Shown: positions 6,667 through 14,530, counted from the first letter of the stretch. The stretch is 34,247 bases of DNA from Plesiocystis pacifica SIR-1 (GCF_000170895.1 NZ_ABCS01000104.1:1-34247), one strand, 5' to 3'. Program-made: numbers and translations. The notes: generated by a model from the sequence alone, not told the origin.

Positions 6667-7579
6667 GCGCCGCCCAGCCCTTGGGGTAGCGCTCGGCGAG
6701 CTCGACGACCCAGGGCCGGTCGAAGCGGCGGACCACGTCGAGGAGGGCATACCAGCACGCCGTGCGCGTGCCGTCGTCTTCGCGCCGCAGCCAAAAGCCC
6801 ACGGACATCGCCGGCGTCCACGTGGTCCCGTCCCAGCTCCCGCCGTACTCGGTCAGCACCCCGGAGTAGTTGAGGTGCAGCCACTCGAGGGCGTCGCCGT
6901 CGGCGTAGACGGCCTGCAGGTAGCGGGTGGCCTCGCCGCGGGCGTCGAGGTTCTCGTGGATGTAGACCGCGCTCTCGACCATGAGCCGGAAAAAGCGCGA
7001 GAAGACCTTTTGGTAGGCGAGGGCCACGGGCACGCCCTCGATGGCCTCGTGGGCCTGGGGGATCATCGCAACCCTGGCCCAGGCCAAGAACGCGGGGTTG
7101 AGGGTCGAGTAGCGCGAGCCCTCGGTGTCGTAGTCGAGGGCCGTGGGCACGCCGGCGAGCGCTTCGAGGGGGCCGAGATCCGAGAAGGAGCGCGGGCGCT
7201 GGTCGACGACCTCGCCCGCGCAGTCGTTGACGGCGCCGTAGACGAGGATCCCGTTGATGCCGCCCATGAGCGTGCCGAAGTCCCCGTGGGGGAGCTCGAG
7301 GGGGTCGCCGCGCACCTCGAACATGTAGCCGTAGGGCGAGCGGAACCAGCACCGGTAGATGCTGGCGATCGCGGGAGACAGCGGCCCGGCGGTGGCGACC
7401 GGCTCGGGCTTGGGCTCGGCCTCGGCCTCGATGAACACGGGGGCGACGCGGGCGGGCTCGGCCTCGGTGTTCGGCGTCGCCGAAGCCCTGGGCTTGTCGC
7501 AGCCAAGGGTCACCTCGAGGCAGAGCGTGGCGAGGGAGAGCACGGCCGCGGCCCGCGGCGTCAGAGAGTGCCGGACCAT
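6605..7579 (-). CDS. Lipoprotein of unknown function
   Basis: The 324-residue protein begins at the ATG at 7579 with a basic n-region, a hydrophobic core and a lipobox-like TLGC (C27), then a Pro/Glu/Ala-rich linker to about residue 65. The remainder looks like a compact globular domain with many Trp and Tyr residues: YRCWFRSPYGYMFEVRGDP, GGINGILVYGAVNDC, LNYSGVLTEYGGSWDGTTW and WYALLDVVRRFDRPWV. I recognise no catalytic motif. It should sit on a membrane facing the periplasm. Its start is only 40 bp from that of the divergent cytochrome P450 gene, so the two share a promoter region. Confidence 0.75.
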   Translation of the reverse strand: MVRHSLTPRAAAVLSLATLCLEVTLGCDKPRASATPNTEAEPARVAPVFIEAEAEPKPEPVATAGPLSPAIASIYRCWFRSPYGYMFEVRGDPLELPHGDFGTLMGGINGILVYGAVNDCAGEVVDQRPRSFSDLGPLEALAGVPTALDYDTEGSRYSTLNPAFLAWARVAMIPQAHEAIEGVPVALAYQKVFSRFFRLMVESAVYIHENLDARGEATRYLQAVYADGDALEWLHLNYSGVLTEYGGSWDGTTWTPAMSVGFWLRREDDGTRTACWYALLDVVRRFDRPWVVELAERYPKGWAALTVEPDPLGTLDPAQLLATP

Positions 7580-7619
7580 GTCCGCGACTTAGCACGAAAG
7601 CCCGCTAAGCTGGGCCCCA

Positions 7620-9047
7620 ATGCCGCGAACTCTCGCTGACCTCCCCGGGCCGAAGCCCTGGCCGCTCGTGGGCAATAGCTTGCAGATCGAGCTGGACCGC
7701 TTTCACCTCGACCTGGAGGCTTGGGCCCGGACCTACGGGCCGATGTACGCCGTGAACCTGCGCGGCAAGGACATGGTCGTGATCTCCGACCCGGCCCTGG
7801 TCCGCGAGGTGCTCAAGCGCCGCCCCGATCAGTTCGAGCGCGACTCGGACATGAAGATCAAGGCGGCGGAGATGCGCTTCGACGGGCTGTTCACCGCCGA
7901 GGGGGCGCAGTGGCGAAAGCAGCGCAAGCTGATGACCGCGGCCTTCGTGCCCAAGCACCTGCGGACCCTCGCGCCGGAGCTCGTGGAGATCACCGAGCGC
8001 CTGCGCGGGCTGTGGCTCGAGCGCGCCGCCGACCCCGAGCGCGCCGTCTTCGACGTGCACGCAGACCTGCGCGCCTACGCGACGGACATGACCATCCGCG
8101 TGGCCTTTGGCGAGGACGTGGACTTGCTGCGCAAGGGCGGGGCGCACCCGCTGCTCGAGAACCTCGAGGGCATCTTCCCGACCTTTCACCGCCGGCTCAT
8201 GGCCATCGTGCCCTACTGGCGCTACTTCCGGCTGCCTCAGGATCGCACCGTCGAGGGGCAAATCGACACGCTGCGCGCCGAGGTCACGGGGCGCATCGCC
8301 CAGGCCCGGGCGCGCCTCGACGCCGACCCCGAGCGCGCGCCGGAGAGCTTGCTCGAGGCGATGATCCTCGCCCGAGACGAGGACGACCCCAAGCTGCGCC
8401 TCGACGACGAGGAGATCTACGCGAACGCGTTGACCCTGCTCGTCGCCGGCGAGGACACGACCTCGAACACCGCGGCGTGGATGCTCTACCACCTCGCCCG
8501 CGAGCCCGCGCTCCAGGCCCGGCTGCGCGAGGAGGTCGACCAAAAGCTCGGCTCGGCGCGGGTCCCCGACCTCGAGACCCTCGACGCCATGCCCTACACC
8601 CAGGGGGTCGTGCGCGAGGCCCTGCGCCTGCGCTCGGCCGCCCCGCTGGCCTTCCTGACCGCCCTCGAGCCCGGGCGCATCGGCGACCTCGACTACGCCG
8701 TGGGCCAGAGCGTGTGCCTGCTGACGCGGGTCGGCGCCCTGGACCAGGCGCACTTTGGCTGCCCCCACGCCTTCGCCCCCAGCCGGTGGATCGACGACCA
8801 GCGCGAGGCCAGCCACGAGCCCCACGACTCCAAGTCGCTGCTGACCTTTGGTTACGGGCCGCGCCTGTGCCCGGGGCGCGCTCTGGGGATGTTCGAGCTG
8901 GGCCTGGTCGCGGCGATGACCGCCCGCAACTTCGAGCTCGAGCTCGGGCCGGAGCTGCGCGCGCCTGGGGCTGAGCCGGCGGAGGTGTTCGGGTTCACGA
9001 TGTCGCCGAGCCCGGTGCACCTGCGCCTGCGCGCGCGCGTAGAGTGA
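7620..9047 (+). CDS. Cytochrome P450
   Basis: The 475-residue protein contains all P450 signatures. The proline-rich start is PGPKPWPLVGN. The I-helix oxygen-activation motif AGEDTTSN lies near residue 277. The K-helix ExxR is in REALRLR near 331. The haem-binding loop FGYGPRLCPG (410-419) has the axial thiolate C417. It is a monooxygenase that needs electron-transfer partners; no ferredoxin or reductase gene is nearby. There is no membrane anchor, and the WRKQRK and FVPKHL stretches resemble bacterial P450s related to eukaryotic fatty-acid or xenobiotic types. The substrate is unknown. The ATG at 7620 fits the usual N-terminus. The gene ends 23 bp before the 92-bp repeat array. Confidence 0.96.
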   Translation: MPRTLADLPGPKPWPLVGNSLQIELDRFHLDLEAWARTYGPMYAVNLRGKDMVVISDPALVREVLKRRPDQFERDSDMKIKAAEMRFDGLFTAEGAQWRKQRKLMTAAFVPKHLRTLAPELVEITERLRGLWLERAADPERAVFDVHADLRAYATDMTIRVAFGEDVDLLRKGGAHPLLENLEGIFPTFHRRLMAIVPYWRYFRLPQDRTVEGQIDTLRAEVTGRIAQARARLDADPERAPESLLEAMILARDEDDPKLRLDDEEIYANALTLLVAGEDTTSNTAAWMLYHLAREPALQARLREEVDQKLGSARVPDLETLDAMPYTQGVVREALRLRSAAPLAFLTALEPGRIGDLDYAVGQSVCLLTRVGALDQAHFGCPHAFAPSRWIDDQREASHEPHDSKSLLTFGYGPRLCPGRALGMFELGLVAAMTARNFELELGPELRAPGAEPAEVFGFTMSPSPVHLRLRARVE

Positions 9048-9070
9048 GGGCATCCCCGCGGACGAGGGTT

Positions 9071-9346
9071 GAGTCATGGACGTGGGGCAGGGAGGGCGTG
9101 GCGTCGTCCACGACGGCTAAAGTAGACAGAGGGTTGGCCAAACTCGTTTTGGCCGACCCTCTGAGTCATGGACGTGGGGCAGGGAGGGCGTGGCGTCGTC
9201 CACGACGGCTAAAGTAGACAGAGGGTTGGCCAAACTCGTTTTGGCCGACCCTCTGAGTCGTGGACGTGGGGCAGGGAGGGCGTGGCGTCGTCCACGACGG
9301 CTAAAGTAGACAGAGGGTTGGCCAAACTCGTTTTGGCCGACCCTCT
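9071..9346. repeat. Three tandem 92-bp non-coding repeats with paired hairpins
   Basis: Three exactly contiguous 92-bp units (9071-9162, 9163-9254, 9255-9346) are identical except for one base: A at unit position 6 becomes G in unit 3. Each holds hairpin B at unit positions 58-92, with a 15-bp stem (AGAGGGTTGGCCAAA against TTTGGCCGACCCTCT, one G-T pair) and a 5-base loop. Each also holds hairpin A, pairing positions 3-12 with 35-44 (10 bp, mismatched at position 6 in units 1 and 2, perfect in unit 3). The array fills the gap between the convergent P450 and short-chain dehydrogenase genes. No U-tract follows the stems, so it is not a classical intrinsic terminator, though it could end or stabilise transcripts from both sides. 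Confidence 0.93.
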
Positions 9347-9376
9347 GAGCCCTGCGAGTCGGGCGATCGAGCCCAT

Positions 9377-10300
9377 TCAGGCCGCGGCGGCGCGGCTCAG
9401 GTCAAAGCGCACGCCGGTGCGCTCCTCGGACACCTCCCACAGCTTGGCGGCGTCGCTGAGGCTCTTGGCGGCCTTGGTGGTGCCGACCTTCCTGGGCGCG
9501 CCGCGCATCTGGCCGAGCCCGCTGGGGCCGAAGTAGTCGCCGCCGATCGCCCGGGGGTCGGTCGCGGCGCGCAGGGTCGGGAGGGCGCCGTCGGGCGGGG
9601 TCATGCCGAACAGGGGGTTGAGGCGCTCGACGAAGCCGGCGTTTTGCTGGAGGTTGGTCGCGGTCCAGCCCGGGTGGGCGGCGGTCACGATGACGCCCTC
9701 GCCCGCGGCGTCGAGGCGACGCTGGAGCTCGAAGGTGAACAGCAAGTTGGCGAGCTTGCTCTGGCCGTAGGCCGGCCCCGCCTTGTAGCCGCGCTTTTTG
9801 AAGTCGAGGTCGCCGAAGTTCATCTTGCCGAAGCGGTGCGCCTGGCTCGAGACGTTGACGATGCGCGCGTCGGGGGTGGCGAGGATGCGCGGGAGCAAGA
9901 GGCCCGTGAGCGCGAAGTGGCCGAGGTGGTTGACGCCGAACTGCAGCTCGAAGCCCTGCTTGGTCGCGCTCTCGGGCGGCACCATCACGCCGGCGTTGTT
10001 GATCAGCAGGTCGATGCGCTCTTCCTTGGCCAGGATGAGCTCGGCGAACTGCCGGACCTGGTCGAGGTCGGCCAGATCGAGGCGCACGAACTCGAGCTTG
10101 GCCGAGGGCGCGCTCTTGCGGATCTCCTCCATGGCCGCGTTGGCCTTGCTCTCGCTGCGGCAGGCGAGCAGCACTCGTGCGCCGCGCACCGCGAGGTAGC
10201 GGGCCGTCTCGAGGCCGATGCCGCTGTTCGCTCCGGTGACGATGGCGACCTTGCCGGCTTGATCGGGGATGTCGTCGTGGGTCCAGGCTTTGTTGCTCAT
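9377..10300 (-). CDS. Short-chain dehydrogenase/reductase (SDR)
   Basis: The 307-residue NAD(P)-dependent oxidoreductase has a Rossmann-fold cofactor motif TGANSGIG (22-29), NNAG (101-104), VNVSSQAHR with the catalytic serine near 151-152, and the catalytic Y178-x3-K182 (YGQSK). ACRSE after strand 2 suggests NADP preference. The overall pattern (VNHLGHFALTGLLLP, HPGWTATNLQ) is that of retinol-dehydrogenase/protochlorophyllide-reductase-like SDRs, which are often annotated simply as oxidoreductases. The substrate is unknown. It is divergent from a TetR regulator, with operator-like repeats between them, so TetR control is likely. The P450 on the other side is convergent and not in the same operon. 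Confidence 0.94.
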   Translation of the reverse strand: MSNKAWTHDDIPDQAGKVAIVTGANSGIGLETARYLAVRGARVLLACRSESKANAAMEEIRKSAPSAKLEFVRLDLADLDQVRQFAELILAKEERIDLLINNAGVMVPPESATKQGFELQFGVNHLGHFALTGLLLPRILATPDARIVNVSSQAHRFGKMNFGDLDFKKRGYKAGPAYGQSKLANLLFTFELQRRLDAAGEGVIVTAAHPGWTATNLQQNAGFVERLNPLFGMTPPDGALPTLRAATDPRAIGGDYFGPSGLGQMRGAPRKVGTTKAAKSLSDAAKLWEVSEERTGVRFDLSRAAAA

Positions 10301-10338
10301 GACCGTTCTCGCTCTCTGTGCCCCGGCTTCGGGGCTCT

Positions 10339-10399
10339 CAGTCAGTTGGTGACTGCCGGTCTGTTATTTGGCGACCGTCGGTCTTTTATTTAGCGACCG
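10339..10399. promoter_or_regulatory. Operator-like region between SDR and TetR genes
   Basis: Two elements are visible in the divergent gap. One is an inverted repeat, CAGTCA-GTTGG-TGACTG (10339-10355). The other is a direct repeat of a 20-bp word beginning GGTCT and ending GCGACCG, at 10358-10377 and 10380-10399, with 18 of 20 bases equal and a period of 22 bp (two helical turns). The AT-rich TTATTT core stands out in this GC-rich DNA. Such sites between a TetR gene and its divergent target are typical operators. Binding is inferred. Confidence 0.55.
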
Positions 10400-10436
10400 G
10401 TGGTTTGTTGTCAAGGAGCGGCGTATCGTTTTGTTC

Positions 10437-11168
10437 GTGACCCGGTGCAGGAAGGGCGCTGAGGCCGAAGAAGGGCCGAGCGAGGCGAGCGAAGAGAAAC
10501 CGCGTGGTAGGCGCCGGTGGTCTCGGGCGCGCCGTCCCGAAGAAAAGGAAGCACGCCGCGCGGCGATCCTGACAGCGGCCGTGGAGCTCCTCGACGGGGA
10601 CGGCCTCGTCGGCGCGACGCTCTCGGCCATCGCCCGCCGGGCGGGCATCTCCAAGGCCAACACCTACCGCTATTTTGAGAGCCGGGAGGCCATCATGTTG
10701 GCCATCGCCCTCGCCGACGCCGAGGACTGGACGGCCGACCTCGCCCGCCGCCTCGAGCCCCTCGTGGGCAGCGGGGACGTCGAGGCCGTCGCCCGGGAGC
10801 TCGCGGCCTGTACGAGCGCGCGCCCCCGCCTGTGCCGGCTGATCACCGTGCTCAGCTCCGTGCTCGAGCACAACGTCAGCGCCGAGGTCATCGCCGACTT
10901 CAAGCGCCGCTTCAACGCCCTGATGGACGGACCCATCGAGGCCATCGACGCCGCGCTCCCAGGCCTCGACGCCGAGCAGACCCGGGGCTTCATGACCTTC
11001 TTCTACATCTTCGTGGCTGGCTGCTGGCCCATCGCCCATCCCCCCGAGGCCGTCGCCGAGCTCCACACGCGGCCGGAGTTCGAGGGCATGGGCGTCGACT
11101 TCGAGGCCGCGGTCCAGGCCCACGCGCAGACCCTGCTGACGGGGCTGCTCGCCAAGGTCGGCCCCTAG
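10437..11168 (+). CDS. TetR/AcrR-family transcriptional regulator
   Basis: The protein is about 243 residues from the GTG at 10437. An in-frame TTG at 10431 is better spaced from the AAGGAG at 10413-10418 and may be the real start. After a basic, Glu-rich lead of about 38 residues comes the TetR DNA-binding domain: AAILTAAVELLDGDG, then TLSAIARRAGISKANTYRYF (61-80) and ESREAI. The C-terminal ligand-binding part contains CTSARPRLCRLITVLSSVLEHN and FFYIFVAGCWPIAHPPEAV, resembling the YcdC-like C-terminal type seen in many proteobacterial TetR proteins. It probably represses itself and the divergent SDR gene. The inducer is unknown. Confidence 0.9.
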   Translation: MTRCRKGAEAEEGPSEASEEKPRGRRRWSRARRPEEKEARRAAILTAAVELLDGDGLVGATLSAIARRAGISKANTYRYFESREAIMLAIALADAEDWTADLARRLEPLVGSGDVEAVARELAACTSARPRLCRLITVLSSVLEHNVSAEVIADFKRRFNALMDGPIEAIDAALPGLDAEQTRGFMTFFYIFVAGCWPIAHPPEAVAELHTRPEFEGMGVDFEAAVQAHAQTLLTGLLAKVGP

Positions 11169-11179
11169 CAGTCGCCCAC

Positions 11180-11194
11180 CCCGGCCACGCCGGG
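11180..11194. terminator. Weak hairpin after the TetR gene
   Basis: CCCGGC-CAC-GCCGGG forms a perfect 6-bp GC stem 11 bp after the TetR stop, in the 102-bp gap before the convergent pyrC stop. There is no T-tract, so this is at best a weak or bidirectional terminator. Confidence 0.3.
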
Positions 11195-11270
11195 ACCCAT
11201 GATCCAGGAAAGCGTCGTCCACGGACTCAGCTGGCGTTGAACCCGTGGGCGGCTGCCTTTCTCGGTAGGC

Positions 11271-12314
11271 TCAGCCCTGCACGCGCCAGCGCACCGTCTC
11301 GCCTCCGCGCAGGGGCGTCAGCGCGCCCTCGCCGAAGTCCAGCGTCTCCGGCACGGCCCAGTCCTCGCGGACCAGCGTGATCGTGTCCGTGTTGCGCGGC
11401 AGCCCGTAAAAGTCCGGGCCGAAGCAGCTCGCAAAGCCCTCGAGGCGGTCGAGGGCGCCTGCGTCTTCGAAGGCCTCGGCGTAGAGCTCGATGGCGGCGT
11501 GGGCGGTGTAGATCCCCGCGCAGCCGCAGGCGCTGTGCTTGGCCGTGGTCGGGTGCGGGGCGCTGTCGGTGCCCAGGAAAAAGCGCGCGTCGCCGGAGGT
11601 CGCGGCCTCGACCAGGGCGACGCGGTGACGCTCGCGCTTGAGCACGGGCAGGCAGTAGAAGTCGGGGCGCAGGCCGCCTTGGAAGATCGCGTTGCGGTTG
11701 AGCAGCAGGTGGTGGGCGGTAATCGTCGCCCCGGTGTTGCGCGCTTGGGCGCGGACCCAGGCGACGGCGTCGGCGGTGGTGATGTGCTCGAGGACGATCT
11801 TGAGCGCGGGGTGGCGGGCGCGCAGGCGGTCGAGGGGGCCCTCGACGAAGCGCGCCTCGCGGTCGAACACGTCGACGTGGTGGTCGGTGCTCTCGCCGTG
11901 GATTAGCAGGGGCACGCCGTGCTCGGCCATGGCCTCGAACACGGGGTCGAGGGGGTCGAGGCCGGTGACGCCCGCCTCGGAGTTGGTCGTCGCGCCGGCG
12001 GGGTAGAGCTTGATGGCGTGGACCTCCTCGCTGGCCGCGAGGGCTTTGACCTCGGCGGGCGTGGTGCCCTCGGTGAGGTAGAGGGTCATGAGCGGGGTGA
12101 AGTCGGCCCGCGCCTTGGATCGGTCCATGGCCGCGACGATGCGCGCCTTGTAGTCCTGGGCCTGGGCGACGGTGGTCACCGGCGGCTTGAGGTTGGGCAT
12201 GACGACGGCCCGACCAAAGCGCGCCGCCGTGTCCGCGACGACCGAGCACAACCGATCGCCGTCGCGCAGGTGGAGGTGCCAGTCATCGGGGCGCAGGAGC
12301 GTGAGCGTGTCCAC
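11271..12314 (-). CDS. pyrC: Dihydroorotase, E. coli PyrC type
   Basis: This enzyme of pyrimidine biosynthesis interconverts N-carbamoyl-L-aspartate and dihydroorotate. Starting at the GTG at 12314, with AAGG 5 bases upstream, it has 347 residues, practically the length of E. coli PyrC. The open frame upstream of this GTG has no family similarity. The binuclear metal site is complete: H13 and H15 in DDWHLHLRDG, the carboxylated lysine K102 in IKLYPAGATTNS, H139 in LIHGE, H177 in LEHITT and D250 in GTDSAPHP. Substrate-contact residues in MPNLKPPV and HHLLLNRN are also present. No other pyr gene is nearby. It converges with the TetR gene and is divergent from the gene at 12446. Confidence 0.96.
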   Translation of the reverse strand: MDTLTLLRPDDWHLHLRDGDRLCSVVADTAARFGRAVVMPNLKPPVTTVAQAQDYKARIVAAMDRSKARADFTPLMTLYLTEGTTPAEVKALAASEEVHAIKLYPAGATTNSEAGVTGLDPLDPVFEAMAEHGVPLLIHGESTDHHVDVFDREARFVEGPLDRLRARHPALKIVLEHITTADAVAWVRAQARNTGATITAHHLLLNRNAIFQGGLRPDFYCLPVLKRERHRVALVEAATSGDARFFLGTDSAPHPTTAKHSACGCAGIYTAHAAIELYAEAFEDAGALDRLEGFASCFGPDFYGLPRNTDTITLVREDWAVPETLDFGEGALTPLRGGETVRWRVQG

Positions 12315-12445
12315 GGGGGCCTTGTAGCAGGGCGCTCGCGGCGACAAAAGCGTTTTTTTCGGTGATGTCTGTGCGGCTGCGTCTCGGCGCGGGTTCACGG
12401 GGCGTCGAGCGGGGCTGGAGGGCCGAGCTGCTACCATCGGCGGCG

Positions 12446-12901
12446 ATGGCCTACGCGAACACCCGGCTGATCCAAGCCCTGCGTACCACTGCCGCGCGCA
12501 TGCGTGAGGGCGCGCCCTACCAGTGGGGGCACCACGGGCAGTGCAACTGCGGGCAGCTCGCGCAGACCATCACCCAGCGCGGCCACCGAGAGATCCACGA
12601 GGCGGCGATGTCTCGGGGCGGCGAGTGGCGCGACCGGGCCCGGGACTACTGCCCGACGAGCGGCCTGCCCATCGACGGCATCGTCCGCGAGCTCCTCGCC
12701 TACGGCCTGAGCCCCAGCGACCTGGCCGACCTCGAGTACCTCGGGGACGATCGCGTCTACGCCCGGGTCGTCCGCGAGGGCGGCCCGCGGGAGCTGCGAC
12801 GCAACGAGCGCGACCACGTCGTGCTCTACATCGAGACCTGGGCGACGATGCTCGAAGAGCAGCTCGCCGCGCGCGAAGCCGGCATGGGCGCGGTCGCCTG
12901 A
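12446..12901 (+). CDS. Conserved protein with WGHHG/CNCG motif, function unknown
   Basis: The 151-residue soluble protein starts at the ATG at 12446, chosen because MAYANTRLIQALRTTAARM forms a natural amphipathic N-terminus. The striking feature is YQWGHHGQCNCGQLAQTIT (about 32-50), followed by HREIHEAAM, DYCPTSGLPID and a second half with LADLEYLGDDRVY. The His/Cys-rich motif (H36, H37, C41, C43, with C74 later) could bind a metal. I recall similar uncharacterised proteins in Bacteroidetes and other bacteria, but no function. It is divergent from pyrC, with stop codons 2 bp apart from the convergent lipoprotein gene at 12904. Confidence 0.75.
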   Translation: MAYANTRLIQALRTTAARMREGAPYQWGHHGQCNCGQLAQTITQRGHREIHEAAMSRGGEWRDRARDYCPTSGLPIDGIVRELLAYGLSPSDLADLEYLGDDRVYARVVREGGPRELRRNERDHVVLYIETWATMLEEQLAAREAGMGAVA

Positions 12902-12903
12902 AT

Positions 12904-13599
12904 TCACTTCTCGGTGGTGTTGCCCGAGCTGCCCGAAGTATAGCCAGTCGACAGGGCCGACTGGACCAGGGTGTTGACGATCACCGACCACGCGTTTGGG
13001 TGCACCTCGTAGACGATCACGAACATGTTGCCGTGGGCGGATCGCATCGATAGCAGCATCTTGGCGGGTTCGGGTGTTCCGGTGTCGGGCATGGCCGGGA
13101 CCTCGTAGACCCACAGCCCCGCGCGCGCGTCTGGGAGCTCGGCGCGTTCGACCAGGACGCTGTCCGCGGGGTAGCCGAGGGCTTCGAGGATGTCGGTGCG
13201 GAGCTCGGCCAGGCGCTTGCTGGGGTCATCCTCGAACATGGTCAGGGCCATGAAGTTGATCATGGCGCCGGGCATGTCGGGGTGGCAGTTGGTGGACTCC
13301 GCCGCCACGGTGCTGCGCGCGAAGGCTGGCTGAAACTCGACGAAGTTGTCCTCCGTCATGCCCTTGGGCAGGTGCATCCATACGCGCCCCTCGAAATACG
13401 CCACGGGAGCGGTGCCGAGCTGTGCGGGACACTCGCCGCGCTCGATCGAGGGCCTGCGCGGCTCGTGGACGGGCTGAGACTCCGAGATCTCGAGCCAGGG
13501 CGAGGCTGGGTCTTCGGCGGCGATGGTGGCTGAGGGCGCCGCGCAGGCTGTCAGCCAGCACAGCGCAGCGATGGGGAGTCGTGCGGATCTCGGGGTCAT
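12904..13599 (-). CDS. Lipoprotein of unknown function
   Basis: The 231-residue protein from the ATG at 13599 has a short lipoprotein signal: MTPRSARLP, hydrophobic core, lipobox LTAC (C19). After a linker, the globular part contains ECPAQLGTAPVAYFEGRVWM, LPKGMTEDNFVEFQPAFAR, NCHPDMPGAMINFMALTMF and NMFVIVYEVHPNAWSVIVNT. The last stretch resembles small secreted proteins with a mixed alpha/beta sheet. I recognise no family. The frame extends upstream to 13815, but that extension has no signal peptide. It is divergent from the lipoprotein at 13760, and a dyad lies between the two starts. Confidence 0.75.
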   Translation of the reverse strand: MTPRSARLPIAALCWLTACAAPSATIAAEDPASPWLEISESQPVHEPRRPSIERGECPAQLGTAPVAYFEGRVWMHLPKGMTEDNFVEFQPAFARSTVAAESTNCHPDMPGAMINFMALTMFEDDPSKRLAELRTDILEALGYPADSVLVERAELPDARAGLWVYEVPAMPDTGTPEPAKMLLSMRSAHGNMFVIVYEVHPNAWSVIVNTLVQSALSTGYTSGSSGNTTEK

Positions 13600-13650
13600 G
13601 GCGTCGAGGTGGCGGAGAGGGCCAACGGACTGAAAGGTTCCGGGTTCTCT

Positions 13651-13670
13651 CGGTGAGTTGGAACTCGCCG
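13651..13670. promoter_or_regulatory. 20-bp dyad between divergent lipoprotein genes
   Basis: CGGTGAGTT-GG-AACTCGCCG pairs nine positions on each side around GG, one of them G-T. It lies 52 bp from the start at 13599 and 90 bp from the start at 13760. Its position and symmetry suggest an operator for one or both genes. Confidence 0.4.
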
Positions 13671-13759
13671 CCCTCGAGTGTTTTTGCTCGCGGTCGACGG
13701 TGGCTGCGTTGGATCCCATCGACGCATCTCGAACCAAGGGTCGCACCAGGACCACGACC

Positions 13760-14359
13760 ATGTTCACGCACCACCGACCCACGCTCCTCGCCCTGTTCCT
13801 CGCCTGCACCTCCATCGCTTGCGCGCCCGAGGCCGAGTTCGCCGACGACTTTCGCGGCGAGGCGATGCCTGACTGGGTGCTCCACGATCCCGTCGACGAC
13901 TCCGAGCTCGACTCTTGCCTCGACTATCAGGCCATGCGCTGCGCCGAGCTCTCACCCGAGGCGTGCGCCCTCGCCCTCGGCCGCGAGCGCTGCACGAGCA
14001 CCAAGTCCGGCGTCCGCATCGAGGACGGCTTCTCGCCCGAGACCCAGGTCGAGCCGAAGGGCTGGCTCGGCCTGGGCCGCGAGGACCAGACCAGCAGCTT
14101 CGCCGACTCTCCCCAGGCGCTGTGCGAGACCATCGAGGGCGTCGCCTTCGAGGAGTGCCTGGCGCTCGCCGAGCTCGCCAGCTTGCTCGAGGACGAGGCC
14201 CCGGCGATGCTCGAGGGCGGACCGGGGGGCGGCCTCGGTGAGATCATCATCCTCGAGGACGAGATCATCATTCACATGACCAAGGACGCCCGCGGGGACG
14301 ACGACCCCAACATGCTGCTTCGCGGCGCGGGGGAGCTCGAGTGGGGGGGCCGGCGCTGA
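13760..14359 (+). CDS. Small acidic lipoprotein, probably frameshifted near its end
   Basis: The 199-residue reading from the ATG at 13760 has a lipoprotein signal with lipobox SIAC (C21). The mature part is acidic and Cys-containing (DSCLDYQAMRCAELSPEAC, RERCTSTKSG, CETIEGVAFEECLALAELA), ending in GEIIILEDEIIIHMTKDARG and NMLLRGAGELEWGGRR. The final residues follow a run of seven Gs at 14343-14349. Adding one G moves into another open frame that continues for 42 more sensible codons to a stop at 14485-14487 (see the next entry). This is either a natural frameshift mutation or a base missing from the assembly. I recognise no family. Confidence 0.7.
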   Translation: MFTHHRPTLLALFLACTSIACAPEAEFADDFRGEAMPDWVLHDPVDDSELDSCLDYQAMRCAELSPEACALALGRERCTSTKSGVRIEDGFSPETQVEPKGWLGLGREDQTSSFADSPQALCETIEGVAFEECLALAELASLLEDEAPAMLEGGPGGGLGEIIILEDEIIIHMTKDARGDDDPNMLLRGAGELEWGGRR

Positions 14360-14487
14360 GCCAGGCGTTCGCGTTCGAGCGGAGCTCGGACTACGTGTTT
14401 GAAGATCACCTGATCTTCATGCTCGCGCCGAACGGGCTGATCGCCGGCATGGGCTCCGAAGTGCTGGTGTTCATGCAGGCGAGCTGA
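14343..14487 (+). other. G7 tract and out-of-frame C-terminal extension of the preceding gene
   Basis: After the G7 run, the +1 frame reads PALSQAFAFERSS, then DYVFEDHLIFMLAPNGLIAG, then MGSEVLVFMQAS and a stop. Codon use is normal, and it is rich in hydrophobic beta-strand-like residues that match the II-LEDEIII pattern just before the tract. No start codon with a ribosome binding site begins this frame. It is most simply the original C-terminus of the lipoprotein at 13760. Confidence 0.55.
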
Positions 14488-14530
14488 GCGCTCCCTGATG
14501 TAGCCCCTGTTTGACTGGGCTTTTCATTCA

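Noticed and set aside
9071..9346. The 92-bp array as a CRISPR
   Set aside because: The units are contiguous without variable spacers and are too long, and there are no cas genes in the window.
9282..9536. Short plus-strand ORF spanning the last 92-bp repeat and the 3' end of the SDR gene
   Set aside because: It begins inside the repeat and then runs antisense to the SDR coding sequence.
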